Origin: Fundidesulfovibrio terrae | GTDB lineage: Bacteria > Desulfobacterota > Desulfovibrionia > Desulfovibrionales > Desulfovibrionaceae | NCBI RefSeq assembly: GCF_022808915.1 | Contig: NZ_JAKZFS010000002.1 | Location: 186,001 to 250,000 of the forward strand | Reading direction: 5' to 3' | DNA length: 64,000 nucleotides | Part shown: piece after piece, positions 45,429 through 53,886 of the stretch | Layout: each line of letters begins with the position of its first letter | How positions within the stretch are numbered: the stretch's first letter is position 1 | The notes under the pieces: generated by a model | Databases searched by the model: none | Seen by the model: only the letters and a program-made list of their open reading frames with translations | What the model was told of the DNA's origin: nothing | Program-made: the position numbers and the translations under genes

Positions 45429-47746
45429 CGGAATCTCCTTGAAGGTACGGGCCTGGACGCTCGGAAGAGTCGCACGGCGAGGTCGACCGCCATGCGCTTC
45501 ATCACCGACCAGATGCCCTGGACGTTCTGCACGGTGCCGGAAAGGCTCTTGGAAATAAGGTAGTAGAAGCCGGTCAGAAGGCCGATGCGCTTGTTGTAGA
45601 TGCTGCGGGCGAAGTGCTCGAACCGGGCGGAGTCGCCGTGCACGAAGCCCACCACGTCGGCCATGGCCTTGTCGTCGGGGATGATGAACTGGGTGCCGAT
45701 GTAGTGCATGTTCCCATGGGGGAAGACGCGTTCCACGCGCAGGCGGAAGGTGTAGGCGTTGCCGTAGGAGTCCGTGGCCCGGGCGGTGATCTTCTCCCCG
45801 GGCTTGTAGGGCGCTGGCGAGGGGACGAGCATGCCCATGCCCAGCAGCGACAGGTCGAAGAGCGCCGTGGGCTGCCATTCGGCCGAGTCGGGCTCGCCCA
45901 GCATGATCAGCCCCTTGGCCTTGAAGCGGTGGAAGCGCCTGATCTGGCGTTTTTCCCAGACCACGCCCAGACAGAGCATGAGCATCATCAGGTTGAAGGT
46001 GTTCCAGGTCCCGGTGACGATGATGGCGTCTCGTTCCATGGGGTAGGCCGTCCAGCGGTAGACGCCGAAAAAAAACGAGAACAGGCAGATCAACAGCATG
46101 AAGTAGAACGGCGCGGACAGGTGGCTCAAGAAGTCGCGCTCCAGGGCCACTCCCTTGGGGGTGACCTTGAAGCTGGGTTTTCTGGGGTTCGCGACCACGG
46201 CGAAGATGGCCGGGAGGAGGTAGAAACTCTGTATGGTCTCGAAGAGTTCCGAGAAGAACGGATGGCGCACCTGTCCGAAGAGGTTGTTGGAGATGATGTA
46301 GCTGGCCAGCAGGTGGGGCATGGCGTAGGCCAATATCTGGCTCCAGGACGCGTTGTAGAGGCGGATGCCCATGCACAGGTAAAGGAACGGGGAGATGAAG
46401 AAGAAGAACCGGGCTATCCCGAAAAACCAGAAGAAGCAGGAGTTGAAGTAGCAGAGCTTTTGCTTTAGGGCGAGTCCCTTCTGCAGAAGCGGGTTCTTGA
46501 GCAAAAATATCTGGGTCATGCCCTGGGCCCAGCGGGAGCGCTGCAGGATGAAGTCGGCGAAGGTCTCGGGCGAAAGGCCGGAGATCATGGGCTTGTTGAG
46601 GTAGACGGAGTTGTAGCCCTTGGCGTGCAGGCCGAGCGCGGTCTCGGCGTCCTCGGTGATGGTCTCGCCCTCGATGCCGCCCTGGGCCTCCAGGATTTCG
46701 CGGCGCAGCACGGCGGCGGAGCCGCAGAAGAACGAGGAGTTCCAGAAGTCCAGGCCCAACTGCACGGCGCCGTAGAACATTTCGTTCTCACCGGGGGAGT
46801 CCTGGGTGGTCTGGAGGTTCTTCTCGATGGGCGTTGGGTTCAGGAAATAGTGCGGGGTCTGCACCAGGAAGAGCTTGGGGTCCTTGATGAAGAAGCCCAC
46901 GGTGTTTTTCAGGATGTCCCGGGTGGGGACATGGTCGCAGTCCAAGATGAGGATCAGCTCGCCAGTGGTCGCAAGCGCCCCGTCACGGCCGGGCCGGGCG
47001 TGGCCGTCCTCGTCCGTCTCGACCTGGTCGAAGGAGCGGCCCATGATGGCGGAGTTTATGTTTCCGGCCTTGGCCTTCTGGTTGTAGTTGCGGGTCAGAT
47101 AACCGATGCCCAGGTCCTGGCACATCTGCTTGATGCGCAGCGAGCGGTCGCGCGCCTCCCAGGCTTTTTCCGGATCGGGGTTGTTCTGCTTGGCCAGGGT
47201 GCCGCCGTCGTCCAGGATGTAGACGCGCAGTTTTTCCTTGGGATAGTCCAGCAGCGCGCAGGCCGAAGCCGTGAGGAACACCACGTCGTCGGGCTCGTTG
47301 TAGGTGGGGATGAAGATGTCCACCGTGGGCCAGAGGGAGGAGTCCTTGGGCAGCGGGGCTGGGTCGCGCTTGATCCGCCAGACGTTGACGAACATCCCCA
47401 GGAAATGGATCGTGACGCCGTACATCTCCGAGAGATAGAGCAGCATCATGAAGATGAAATCCACGGGGCCGGTGAAGAACACCGTCTCGGTGGTGCGAAA
47501 GATAACGTAACGCAATGAGATGAACGCGCCCAAGGCCATGAAGAAGACCCGGAAGACGATTCCCCGGCGGGGTTCCATGAGGCTCAGTCCGTACAGCAGC
47601 ACCGTCAGCAGCCAGCCCAGCCCCTTCTGGTGCTCCAGGGTGAGGTGCAGCCCCGCTGCGACAACGGCCAGCCCCCCTGCCAGCGCGAGGGCGGTCAAGA
47701 CAGCGCGGCCTGCCTGCGCTGGCGGTGAAGACGGGGCGTCGGGCAT
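45425..47746 (-). CDS. bcsA: cellulose synthase catalytic subunit BcsA with PilZ domain
   Basis: A 773-residue inner-membrane family 2 glycosyltransferase that polymerises UDP-glucose. Catalytic motifs are all present: DDG (179-181), DCD (269-271), TED (364-366) and QRSRW (402-406). Membrane segments flank the GT domain (near 14-32, 44-56, 63-82, 95-120 and 435-590). A PilZ domain follows with RRFHR (603-607... first R 603) and DLSLLG (631-636), the two cyclic di-GMP contacts, so synthesis should be switched on by cyclic di-GMP. I chose the ATG beginning MPDAPSSP, with AAGG upstream. The operon is bcsA-bcsB-TPR. Confidence 0.93.
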   Translation of the reverse strand: MPDAPSSPPAQAGRAVLTALALAGGLAVVAAGLHLTLEHQKGLGWLLTVLLYGLSLMEPRRGIVFRVFFMALGAFISLRYVIFRTTETVFFTGPVDFIFMMLLYLSEMYGVTIHFLGMFVNVWRIKRDPAPLPKDSSLWPTVDIFIPTYNEPDDVVFLTASACALLDYPKEKLRVYILDDGGTLAKQNNPDPEKAWEARDRSLRIKQMCQDLGIGYLTRNYNQKAKAGNINSAIMGRSFDQVETDEDGHARPGRDGALATTGELILILDCDHVPTRDILKNTVGFFIKDPKLFLVQTPHYFLNPTPIEKNLQTTQDSPGENEMFYGAVQLGLDFWNSSFFCGSAAVLRREILEAQGGIEGETITEDAETALGLHAKGYNSVYLNKPMISGLSPETFADFILQRSRWAQGMTQIFLLKNPLLQKGLALKQKLCYFNSCFFWFFGIARFFFFISPFLYLCMGIRLYNASWSQILAYAMPHLLASYIISNNLFGQVRHPFFSELFETIQSFYLLPAIFAVVANPRKPSFKVTPKGVALERDFLSHLSAPFYFMLLICLFSFFFGVYRWTAYPMERDAIIVTGTWNTFNLMMLMLCLGVVWEKRQIRRFHRFKAKGLIMLGEPDSAEWQPTALFDLSLLGMGMLVPSPAPYKPGEKITARATDSYGNAYTFRLRVERVFPHGNMHYIGTQFIIPDDKAMADVVGFVHGDSARFEHFARSIYNKRIGLLTGFYYLISKSLSGTVQNVQGIWSVMKRMAVDLAVRLFRASRPVPSRRFR

Positions 47747-47924
47747 TGGAAGTACAACCTTGCGCGTAAACGGATTGCGATGCTGCGCGCTACAGTCGCA
47801 CAAGCCGCATACAAAGTGAAGCGGCGGAGTATTACAAGCGGGTAACGTGCAGATTCAATTCGAAGAAGGGCGCGCGCCAATGCGGTTGCGGCGCGTTGCG
47901 TGTTTTCGGCAAGGCGGGAAACCG

Positions 47925-49445
47925 TCAGGCCGGACTGGAGGAGCCTTCCGCCGCCGCTGTCTGCCCGAGGGGCAGGGCGATGGTGAAGGTGCTGCCCACG
48001 CCCGGTTCGCTCTCGACGTTGACCGCGCCTCCATGGAGTTCCACAACACGCTTGACGATGGTCAGGCCCAGTCCCGTGCCTGGGGCCGCGCGGGTGCTGG
48101 AGCTGTCGCCCTGGTGGAAGGCGTCGAAGATGCGCCCGACGTTTTCGTCCGGGATGCCCGGCCCCGTGTCGCTCACCTGGAACAGGACCTTGGCCCCGGT
48201 GCTCTCCACGGAGAGGGTGATGGTTCCCGAGGCGGTGAACTTGACCGCGTTCTCCACCAGGTTGACCAGGGCCTGCTTGAGCCGCAGGGGGTCGGCCATG
48301 ACCTCCACGGGCTCGAATCGGCAGACCACCTCGAGCCCCTTGTGCGCGGCCATGATCTCGGCGGCCTGGGCCACCTCCAGCATGAGTTCCTCAGCCTGCA
48401 CCGGAGTCAGGCGCAGCCGGGCCTGTCCGGCTTCCATGTCCGAGATGTCCAGGAGGTCGTTGATGAGCGCCAGCAGTTGGTTGGCGCTGTCCTCGATGTC
48501 CTGGGCGATCTCTGCGGCCTCGGAGGGGGCGGGCATGTTCTGGTGGTCGGTCAAAAGGGAGATGTTGCCCAGGATGATGGTGAGCGGCGTGCGCAGTTCG
48601 TGGGAGACGATGCTCAGAAAGTCGGATTTGACCCGGTTGGACTCCTCGGCGGCGCGGCGGGCCTCGGCCTGGGCCTTCTCGGCCTGGCGGCGGGACGTGA
48701 TGTCGCGGGCGATGACCGAAGCCCCCGTCACTTTGGCCCCGGCATCCAGGATGGGGGAGACGGTCAGGGAGACGACGAGGCGCTTGCCGGACTTGTCCCG
48801 GCGCACGGTTTCCACCCGGACCACCCCTTCGCCGCCGCCGATGCGGGCGTTGATCTCGCGGAACTCGTCCAGCTTTTCCTCGGGCACGGTCAGCTCGGCG
48901 ATGTCGCGGCCGATGGTCTCGCCGGCGGAGTAGCCGTAGAGCTCCTGCGCGCCCTTGTTCCAATAGGTGACGATCCCGTCCAAGGTCTGGCCGATCACGG
49001 CGTCGCCGGTGGAATCCACGATGGCGGCCAGTTCGCGCACTCGCCGGAAGGTGTCCTTCTCACGGGAGAGGTCGTGCAGGATGCCCACGAAAAAGGTCTC
49101 GCCCTCGGAGGAGCCTTCGCCCACCGAGAGGTAGGCCGGGAAGGTGCTCCCGTCCTTGCGCTGAGCCAGGATTTCACGTCCCTGGCCGATGATGCGCTTC
49201 TCGCCGGTATGAAGGTAGCGGACCACGTAGCCGTCGTGGGCCGACCGGAAGGGCTCGGGCATGAGGATGGTGACGTTTGCGCCCAGCACCTCGCCCTGGG
49301 AGTAGCCGAAAAGTTTTTCGGCAGCCTTGGAGAAAGCCTGGATGCGCTGGTCCTGGCCCATGATGACGATGGCGTCCACCGCGGCCTTGAGGAGCGCCTC
49401 GACGTGCGCTTCGCTGTGGGGGCCGGGTGTGTCTGGAACGTTCAC
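47925..49445 (-). CDS. PAS-PAS sensor histidine kinase
   Basis: A 506-residue soluble kinase: PAS (residues 15-128, with FSKAAEKLFGYSQGEVLG), a second PAS (about 135-250, YWNKGAQELYGYSAGETIGRD), a coiled coil, HisKA with H282 ([11 protein letters not shown]), and HATPase_c (about 385-495, DTGPGI and GTGLGLTIVKR). The start is a GTG (VNVPDTPG) with AAGGAG five bases upstream; a longer GTG reading from 49517 has no such site. It is encoded upstream of bcsA on the same strand and divergent from aprBA. Its response regulator is not adjacent; regulation of either neighbour is only conjecture. Confidence 0.88.
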   Translation of the reverse strand: MNVPDTPGPHSEAHVEALLKAAVDAIVIMGQDQRIQAFSKAAEKLFGYSQGEVLGANVTILMPEPFRSAHDGYVVRYLHTGEKRIIGQGREILAQRKDGSTFPAYLSVGEGSSEGETFFVGILHDLSREKDTFRRVRELAAIVDSTGDAVIGQTLDGIVTYWNKGAQELYGYSAGETIGRDIAELTVPEEKLDEFREINARIGGGEGVVRVETVRRDKSGKRLVVSLTVSPILDAGAKVTGASVIARDITSRRQAEKAQAEARRAAEESNRVKSDFLSIVSHELRTPLTIILGNISLLTDHQNMPAPSEAAEIAQDIEDSANQLLALINDLLDISDMEAGQARLRLTPVQAEELMLEVAQAAEIMAAHKGLEVVCRFEPVEVMADPLRLKQALVNLVENAVKFTASGTITLSVESTGAKVLFQVSDTGPGIPDENVGRIFDAFHQGDSSSTRAAPGTGLGLTIVKRVVELHGGAVNVESEPGVGSTFTIALPLGQTAAAEGSSSPA

Positions 49446-49617
49446 AAGGCTCCTTATGGCTTCAAAGCCCCGGGAAGGCAAGGAGGAATGACCTTGTTCC
49501 AAGGAACCACTTGCCACCGATGGGGCAGGGTGGTAAGAGGTTGGGGCGCTTTCTCCAGCCGAATCCGTGGCGAACTGCGGCCGCGATTTTCATAATTATT
49601 TCATTAGTTTTGGCATA

Positions 49618-49635
49618 TTGTAACAAATTTCACTT
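49618..49635. promoter_or_regulatory. possible Rex/CRP-type operator upstream of aprBA
   Basis: TTGTAA-CAAATT-TCACTT matches 9 of 12 fixed positions of TTGTGA-N6-TCACAA, the form reported for Rex and CRP-type regulators of sulfate-reduction genes in desulfovibrios. It ends five bases before the -35 element. Similarity and position are the only support. Confidence 0.4.
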
Positions 49636-49640
49636 TCAGC

Positions 49641-49669
49641 TTGACGATGACCGGTGGTCTCGTTACATT
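49641..49669 (+). promoter_or_regulatory. sigma70-type promoter for aprBA leader
   Basis: TTGACG, exactly 17 bases, TACATT. It is among the best promoter matches in the window and lies upstream of a highly expressed operon. Transcription would begin near 49677, giving a leader of about 260 bases. Confidence 0.6.
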
Positions 49670-49714
49670 CCTCACAAGCCGCTGGACCGGCGGTTTGCCA
49701 ACAGGAGGTTTACG

Positions 49715-49804
49715 GTGGGGCGGAAAAGTTGCGTATGGGGTTGTAGAAGCCTTCGCTTGCGCGCCTTTTCAGCGTTCGCCGTGTCCGCGCCTGATCCGGT
49801 ATGA
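49715..49804 (+). CDS. putative 29-residue leader peptide upstream of aprB
   Basis: A GTG-started short frame with AGGAGG six bases upstream, within the predicted aprBA leader. The peptide begins MGRKSCVWGC and continues with an Arg/Leu-rich stretch (RSLRLRAF). Its stop codon is only three bases before the terminator stem at 49808. The tight order of Shine-Dalgarno, short frame and terminator is that of a translated leader controlling read-through, or of an independent small-protein gene. Short frames arise by chance, so evidence from other species is decisive. Confidence 0.35.
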   Translation: MGRKSCVWGCRSLRLRAFSAFAVSAPDPV

Positions 49805-49807
49805 CTT

Positions 49808-49853
49808 GACGCCCGGCCATCGACGTATTTCCGTCTGGCCGGGCGTCTTTTTT
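49808..49853 (+). terminator. intrinsic terminator inside the aprBA leader
   Basis: GACGCCCGGCC pairs exactly with GGCCGGGCGTC (11 bp); an inner GACG/CGTC stem extends it, and six T residues follow. It lies between the aprBA promoter candidate and aprB, so it must be passed by read-through, or aprB has its own promoter. Confidence 0.85.
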
Positions 49854-49938
49854 CCCTTCGGGGCCGGGTGGCGTTTATCGTTTTGTGGTGTGGGAAATTT
49901 AAGCATTTCAACATTCAAACCAGCGTGGAGGACGTGGT

Positions 49939-50433
49939 ATGCCTACCTTTGTCGATCCCAGCAAATGTGACGGGTGCAAGGGCGGCGAGAAGACCGCCTG
50001 CATGTACATTTGCCCCAACGACCTGATGATCCTCGATCCGGCCGAAATGCGGGCCTACAACCAGGAGCCCGAGGCTTGCTGGGAGTGCTACTCCTGCGTG
50101 AAGATCTGCCCGCAGGGCGCCATCGAGGCGCGGCCCTACGCCGACTTCGCTCCCATGGGCGGCGTCTGCATCCCCATGCGTTCGGCCGACTCCATCATGT
50201 GGACCGTCAAGTTCCGCAACGGCAACACCAAGCGCTTCAAGTTCCCCATCCGGACCACCCCCGAAGGCTCGATCAAGCCCTATGACGGCAAGCCCGAGCC
50301 CGGTAGCCTGGACGACGAGAAGCTGTTCACCGAGACTTGGGATCTTGCCAAGCCCCAGGTGGCCCTTTGCGAGAAGGCGGCTATCTCCGACGCCGACTCC
50401 GCTCAGTGCTGGCTGGACGGCTTCTGCAAGTAA
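49939..50433 (+). CDS. aprB: adenylylsulfate reductase subunit beta
   Basis: A 164-residue ferredoxin-like subunit. Two [4Fe-4S] clusters are bound by CDGCKGGEKTACMYICP (residues 10-26) and CWECYSCVKICP (about 47-58). It relays electrons to the FAD of AprA, where APS is reduced to sulfite and AMP. The C-terminal tail (about 110-164) wraps round AprA in known structures. GTGGAGG precedes the ATG. The gap to aprA is 42 bases with its own AAGGAG site. Confidence 0.98.
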   Translation: MPTFVDPSKCDGCKGGEKTACMYICPNDLMILDPAEMRAYNQEPEACWECYSCVKICPQGAIEARPYADFAPMGGVCIPMRSADSIMWTVKFRNGNTKRFKFPIRTTPEGSIKPYDGKPEPGSLDDEKLFTETWDLAKPQVALCEKAAISDADSAQCWLDGFCK

Positions 50434-50475
50434 GCGGAACTGACGCGCAACCACCAGAATATAAGGAGCACATCA

Positions 50476-52473
50476 ATGCCCCGTATTCCCATGAAAGAGG
50501 ACGCGAAAGGCGTCGCTCTGGCCGAACCGGAAATCATTGAAAAGTACGTCGACCTGCTGCTGGTCGGCGGCGGCATGGGCACCTGCGGCACCGCTTACGA
50601 GGCTTGCCGTTGGATGGACAAGGTTGGCGGCAACCTGTCCCTGATGCTGCTGGACAAGGCCTCCCTCGAGCGCTCCGGCGCCGTGGCCCAGGGCCTCTCC
50701 GCCATCAACACCTACCTGGGCAAGAACAACGCCGACGACTACGTCCGCATGGTCCGCACCGACCTGATGGGCATCGTCCGCGAAGACCTGATCTTCGACC
50801 TGGGCCGCCACGTTGACGACTCCGTCCACCTGTTCGAAGAGTGGGGCCTGCCCTGCTGGACCAAGGACGAACACGGCCACAACCTTGACGGCGCCCAGTC
50901 CAAGGCCGCCGGCAAGTCCCTGCGCTCCGGCGCCGAGCCCGTCCGCTCCGGCCGCTGGCAGATCATGATCAACGGTGAGTCCTACAAGTGCATCGTGGCC
51001 GAAGCGGCCAAGAACGCCCTGGGCCAGGACCGTTACATGGAGCGCGTGTTCATCGTGAAGCTCCTGAACGACGCCAAAGAGCCCAACCGTATCGCCGGCG
51101 CCGTGGGCTTCTCCACCCGCGAAAACAAGGTGTATGTGTTCACCTGCAACGCCATGGTCGTGGCCTGCGGCGGCGCGGTGAACGTGTACAAGCCCCGCTC
51201 CACTGGTGAGGGCATGGGCCGCGCCTGGTACCCCGTGTGGAACGCCGGTTCCACCTACACCATGTGCGCTCAGGCCGGTGCTGAGATGACCATGATGGAA
51301 AACCGCTTCGTGCCCGCCCGCTTCAAGGACGGTTACGGACCGGTCGGCGCCTGGTTCCTGCTCTTCAAGGCCAAGGCGACCAACTCCAAGGGTGAAGACT
51401 ACTGCGCCACCAACCGCGCCATGCTGAAGCCCTACGAGGATCGCGGCTACGCCAAGGGTCACGTCATCCCGACCTGCCTGCGTAACCACATGATGCTCGC
51501 CGAAATGCGCGCCGGCCGCGGCCCCATCTACATGGACACCGCTGGCGCCCTGCAGGCCACCTTCGCCAACCTGAACGCCGAGCAGCAGAAGCACCTGGAG
51601 TCCGAGGCTTGGGAAGACTTCCTCGACATGTGCGTCGGCCAGGCCAACCTGTGGGCGGCCATGAACATCGAGCCCGAGAAGTCCGGCTCCGAGATCATGC
51701 CCACCGAGCCTTACCTGCTCGGCTCCCACTCCGGCTGCTGCGGCATCTGGGCCTCCGGTCCGGACGAAGAGTGGGTCCCCGAGGAGTACAAGGTCCGTGC
51801 CGACAACGGCAAGGTCTACAACCGCATGACCACCGTCAACGGCCTCTGGACCTGCGCTGACGGCGTCGGCGCCTCCGGCCACAAGTTCTCCTCCGGCTCC
51901 CACGCTGAAGGCCGCATCGTCGGCAAGCAGATGGTGCGCTGGTGCATCGATCACAAGGACTTCAAGCCCACCCTGGCTGAGAAGGCCGCTGATCTGAAGA
52001 AGGAAATCTACCAGCCCTGGTATACCTTCGAAGAGAACAAGGGCATCTCCACCGACCCCATCGTCAACCCGAAGTTCATCTCCCCGAAGAACTTCATGAT
52101 GCGTCTGGTGAAGTGCACCGACGAGTACGGCGGCGGCTGCGGCACCCTGTACACCACCTCGAAGTCCCTGCTGGACACCGGCTTCAAGCTGCTGGCCATG
52201 CTGGAAGAGGACTCCAAGAAGCTGGCCGCTCGCGACCTGCACGAACTGATGCGCTGCTGGGAGCAGTTCCACCGCCTGTGGACCGTTCGCATGCACATGC
52301 AGCACATCGCCTTCCGTGAAGAGTCCCGTTACCCCGGCTTCTACTACCGCGGTGACTTCCCGGGCCTGGACGACTCCAAGTGGAAGTGCTTCGTCAACTC
52401 GAAGTACGATCCCACCACCAAGGAGACCAAGGTCTTCAAGCGTCCCTACATCAAGATCATCCCCGACGCGTAA
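50476..52473 (+). CDS. aprA: adenylylsulfate reductase subunit alpha
   Basis: A 665-residue FAD-containing catalytic subunit of APS reductase, of the fumarate reductase/succinate dehydrogenase flavoprotein superfamily. The FAD-binding N-terminus is LLLVGGGMGTCGTAYEA (about residues 26-42). Later landmarks are SHSGCCGIWASGPDEEW (about 418-434) and GASGHKFSSGSHAEGR (about 465-480). It converts APS to sulfite and AMP in the cytoplasm. Codon use is highly biased, as in dsrAB and sat. A strong hairpin follows. Confidence 0.98.
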   Translation: MPRIPMKEDAKGVALAEPEIIEKYVDLLLVGGGMGTCGTAYEACRWMDKVGGNLSLMLLDKASLERSGAVAQGLSAINTYLGKNNADDYVRMVRTDLMGIVREDLIFDLGRHVDDSVHLFEEWGLPCWTKDEHGHNLDGAQSKAAGKSLRSGAEPVRSGRWQIMINGESYKCIVAEAAKNALGQDRYMERVFIVKLLNDAKEPNRIAGAVGFSTRENKVYVFTCNAMVVACGGAVNVYKPRSTGEGMGRAWYPVWNAGSTYTMCAQAGAEMTMMENRFVPARFKDGYGPVGAWFLLFKAKATNSKGEDYCATNRAMLKPYEDRGYAKGHVIPTCLRNHMMLAEMRAGRGPIYMDTAGALQATFANLNAEQQKHLESEAWEDFLDMCVGQANLWAAMNIEPEKSGSEIMPTEPYLLGSHSGCCGIWASGPDEEWVPEEYKVRADNGKVYNRMTTVNGLWTCADGVGASGHKFSSGSHAEGRIVGKQMVRWCIDHKDFKPTLAEKAADLKKEIYQPWYTFEENKGISTDPIVNPKFISPKNFMMRLVKCTDEYGGGCGTLYTTSKSLLDTGFKLLAMLEEDSKKLAARDLHELMRCWEQFHRLWTVRMHMQHIAFREESRYPGFYYRGDFPGLDDSKWKCFVNSKYDPTTKETKVFKRPYIKIIPDA

Positions 52474-52487
52474 GTCGGGCCAAACAG

Positions 52488-52517
52488 CGGCCGCGGGCAT
52501 ATGCCCGCGGCCGTTTT
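52488..52517 (+). terminator. hairpin/terminator after aprA
   Basis: CGGCCGCGGGC-ATAT-GCCCGCGGCCG, an exact 11-bp stem, followed by TTTT. The short T-tract suggests incomplete termination, allowing read-through to qmoABC. Confidence 0.75.
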
Positions 52518-52520
52518 CAA

Positions 52521-52613
52521 GCCGGAAACCGGCCGTTTGTCCCAAACGGTCTGATCCGGGGCGCGCCGGGGCGAGGCGTCCCGGATCAGGCCGTTTGACC
52601 GTGAAAGGTCAAA
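52521..52613 (+). promoter_or_regulatory. competing stem-loops in the qmoA leader
   Basis: Pairings visible: GCCGG-AAA-CCGGC (52521-52533); GGCCGTTTG with CAAACGGTC (52531-52551, one G-U pair); a long stem of AAACGGTCTGATCCGGG (52544-52560) with CCCGGATCAGGCCGTTT (52580-52596, one G-U pair); and TTTGACC with GGTCAAA (52594-52613). Neighbouring pairings share bases and so exclude each other. The last stem ends about ten bases before the qmoA ribosome-binding site. Confidence 0.55.
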
Positions 52614-52632
52614 TCCGAGCAGGGAGGTGTCA

Positions 52633-53880
52633 ATGTCTGGCAACGCGATACTGGTGGTCGGCGGGGGATTCAGCGGTATCACCGCTGCCCTGGAGGCCGC
52701 CGAATTGGGCTACGAGGTCATCCTCGTGGAGAAAAATCCCTATCTTGGGGGGCGGGTAGCACAGCTCAACCAATATTTCCCCAAGCTTTGCCCCCCTTCG
52801 TGCGGGCTGGAAATCCAGTTTCAGCGCATCCGCAACAATCCCAACGTGAAGGTGCTCACCATGGCCACCGTCACCAAGGTCTCGGGCAAGCCCGGCGACT
52901 TTGACGTGACCGTCTCCCTGAAGCCCCGCCACGTCAACGAGAAGTGCACGGCATGCAACGCCTGCACCGAAGCCGCCGAGACCATGGTCCCGTGCGAGTT
53001 CGATCTCGGCATGGGCATGCGCAAGGTGGCCTTCAGGCCCAACCTGTTCGCCTTCCCCATGCGCTACGTCTTCGAGAAGGACCGTTGCTCCGAGGCCGAG
53101 GCCAAGAAGATCGAGGCGTCCTGCAAGTACGGCGCTATCGACTTGGCCGACCAGGAGCGCACCCAGACCTTCAAGGTCGGCGCCATCGTGGAGGCCACCG
53201 GCTGGAAGCCCTACGACATGTCCAAGCTCACGAACCTGGGCGCGGGCAAGCTGCAAAACGTCATCTCCAACATGCAGATGGAGCGCCTGTGCGCCCCCAA
53301 CGGCCCCACCGGGGGCCTGTTGCTGCGCCCCTCGGACAAGGCCGCGCCCAAGCGCATCGCCTTCGTCCAGTGCGCTGGTTCGCGTGACGAGAACCACCTG
53401 AACTACTGCTCCTACATCTGCTGCATGGCCAGCCTCAAGCAGGCCACCTACATCCGGGAGCGGGTGCCCGAGGCGCTGGTCACTATCTACTACATCGACC
53501 TGCGCACCCCCGGCCGCTACCAGAAGTTCCTGGAGAAGGTCTCCGCCGACGACAAGCTCTCGCTGGTCAAGGGCAAGGTCGCCGAGCTGACCGAATCCCC
53601 CTCCGGCAAGGTGCTCGCCACCGTGGAGAACGTGGATACCGGCATCAAGAACGTCGAGGAGTTCGACCTGGTGGTCCTGGCCACCGGCATGCAGCCCTCC
53701 TGCGCCGGCGAGGCCGTCGCGGTGAACGCTCCCCGCGACGAGGAAGGCTTCTACATCGGCTCGGAGGGCTCCGGCATCTTCGCCGCCGGCTGCTCCAAGC
53801 TGCCCTTGGACGTCATGCGCTCGGCCCAGTCGGCCACCGGCACGGCGCTCAAGGCCATACAAACGGTTGCGGGGAGGTAA
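52633..53880 (+). CDS. qmoA: quinone-interacting membrane-bound oxidoreductase subunit A
   Basis: A 415-residue FAD protein related to part of heterodisulfide reductase HdrA. The FAD-binding motif is ILVVGGGFSGITAALEAAE (residues 6-24), then EKNPYLGGRV. CTACNACTE (about 112-120) and QCAGSRDENHLNYCSYICC (about 250-270) are further conserved parts. With QmoB and QmoC it passes electrons from quinol toward AprBA in the cytoplasm. GGGAGG lies just before the ATG. Six bases separate it from qmoB. Confidence 0.97.
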   Translation: MSGNAILVVGGGFSGITAALEAAELGYEVILVEKNPYLGGRVAQLNQYFPKLCPPSCGLEIQFQRIRNNPNVKVLTMATVTKVSGKPGDFDVTVSLKPRHVNEKCTACNACTEAAETMVPCEFDLGMGMRKVAFRPNLFAFPMRYVFEKDRCSEAEAKKIEASCKYGAIDLADQERTQTFKVGAIVEATGWKPYDMSKLTNLGAGKLQNVISNMQMERLCAPNGPTGGLLLRPSDKAAPKRIAFVQCAGSRDENHLNYCSYICCMASLKQATYIRERVPEALVTIYYIDLRTPGRYQKFLEKVSADDKLSLVKGKVAELTESPSGKVLATVENVDTGIKNVEEFDLVVLATGMQPSCAGEAVAVNAPRDEEGFYIGSEGSGIFAAGCSKLPLDVMRSAQSATGTALKAIQTVAGR

Positions 53881-53886
53881 GGATTC

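Larger units (their letters stand above)
49446..49938. other. 493-base gap upstream of aprB (leader region)
   Basis: No long gene. Features inside: a TTGTAA-N6-TCACTT palindrome (49618-49635), a good promoter (49641-49669), a 29-codon frame with a strong ribosome-binding site (49715-49804), and an intrinsic terminator (49808-49853). The 85 bases between the terminator and aprB hold no obvious second promoter, only AT-rich sequence and the aprB ribosome-binding site. Each item is listed separately. Confidence 0.7.
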
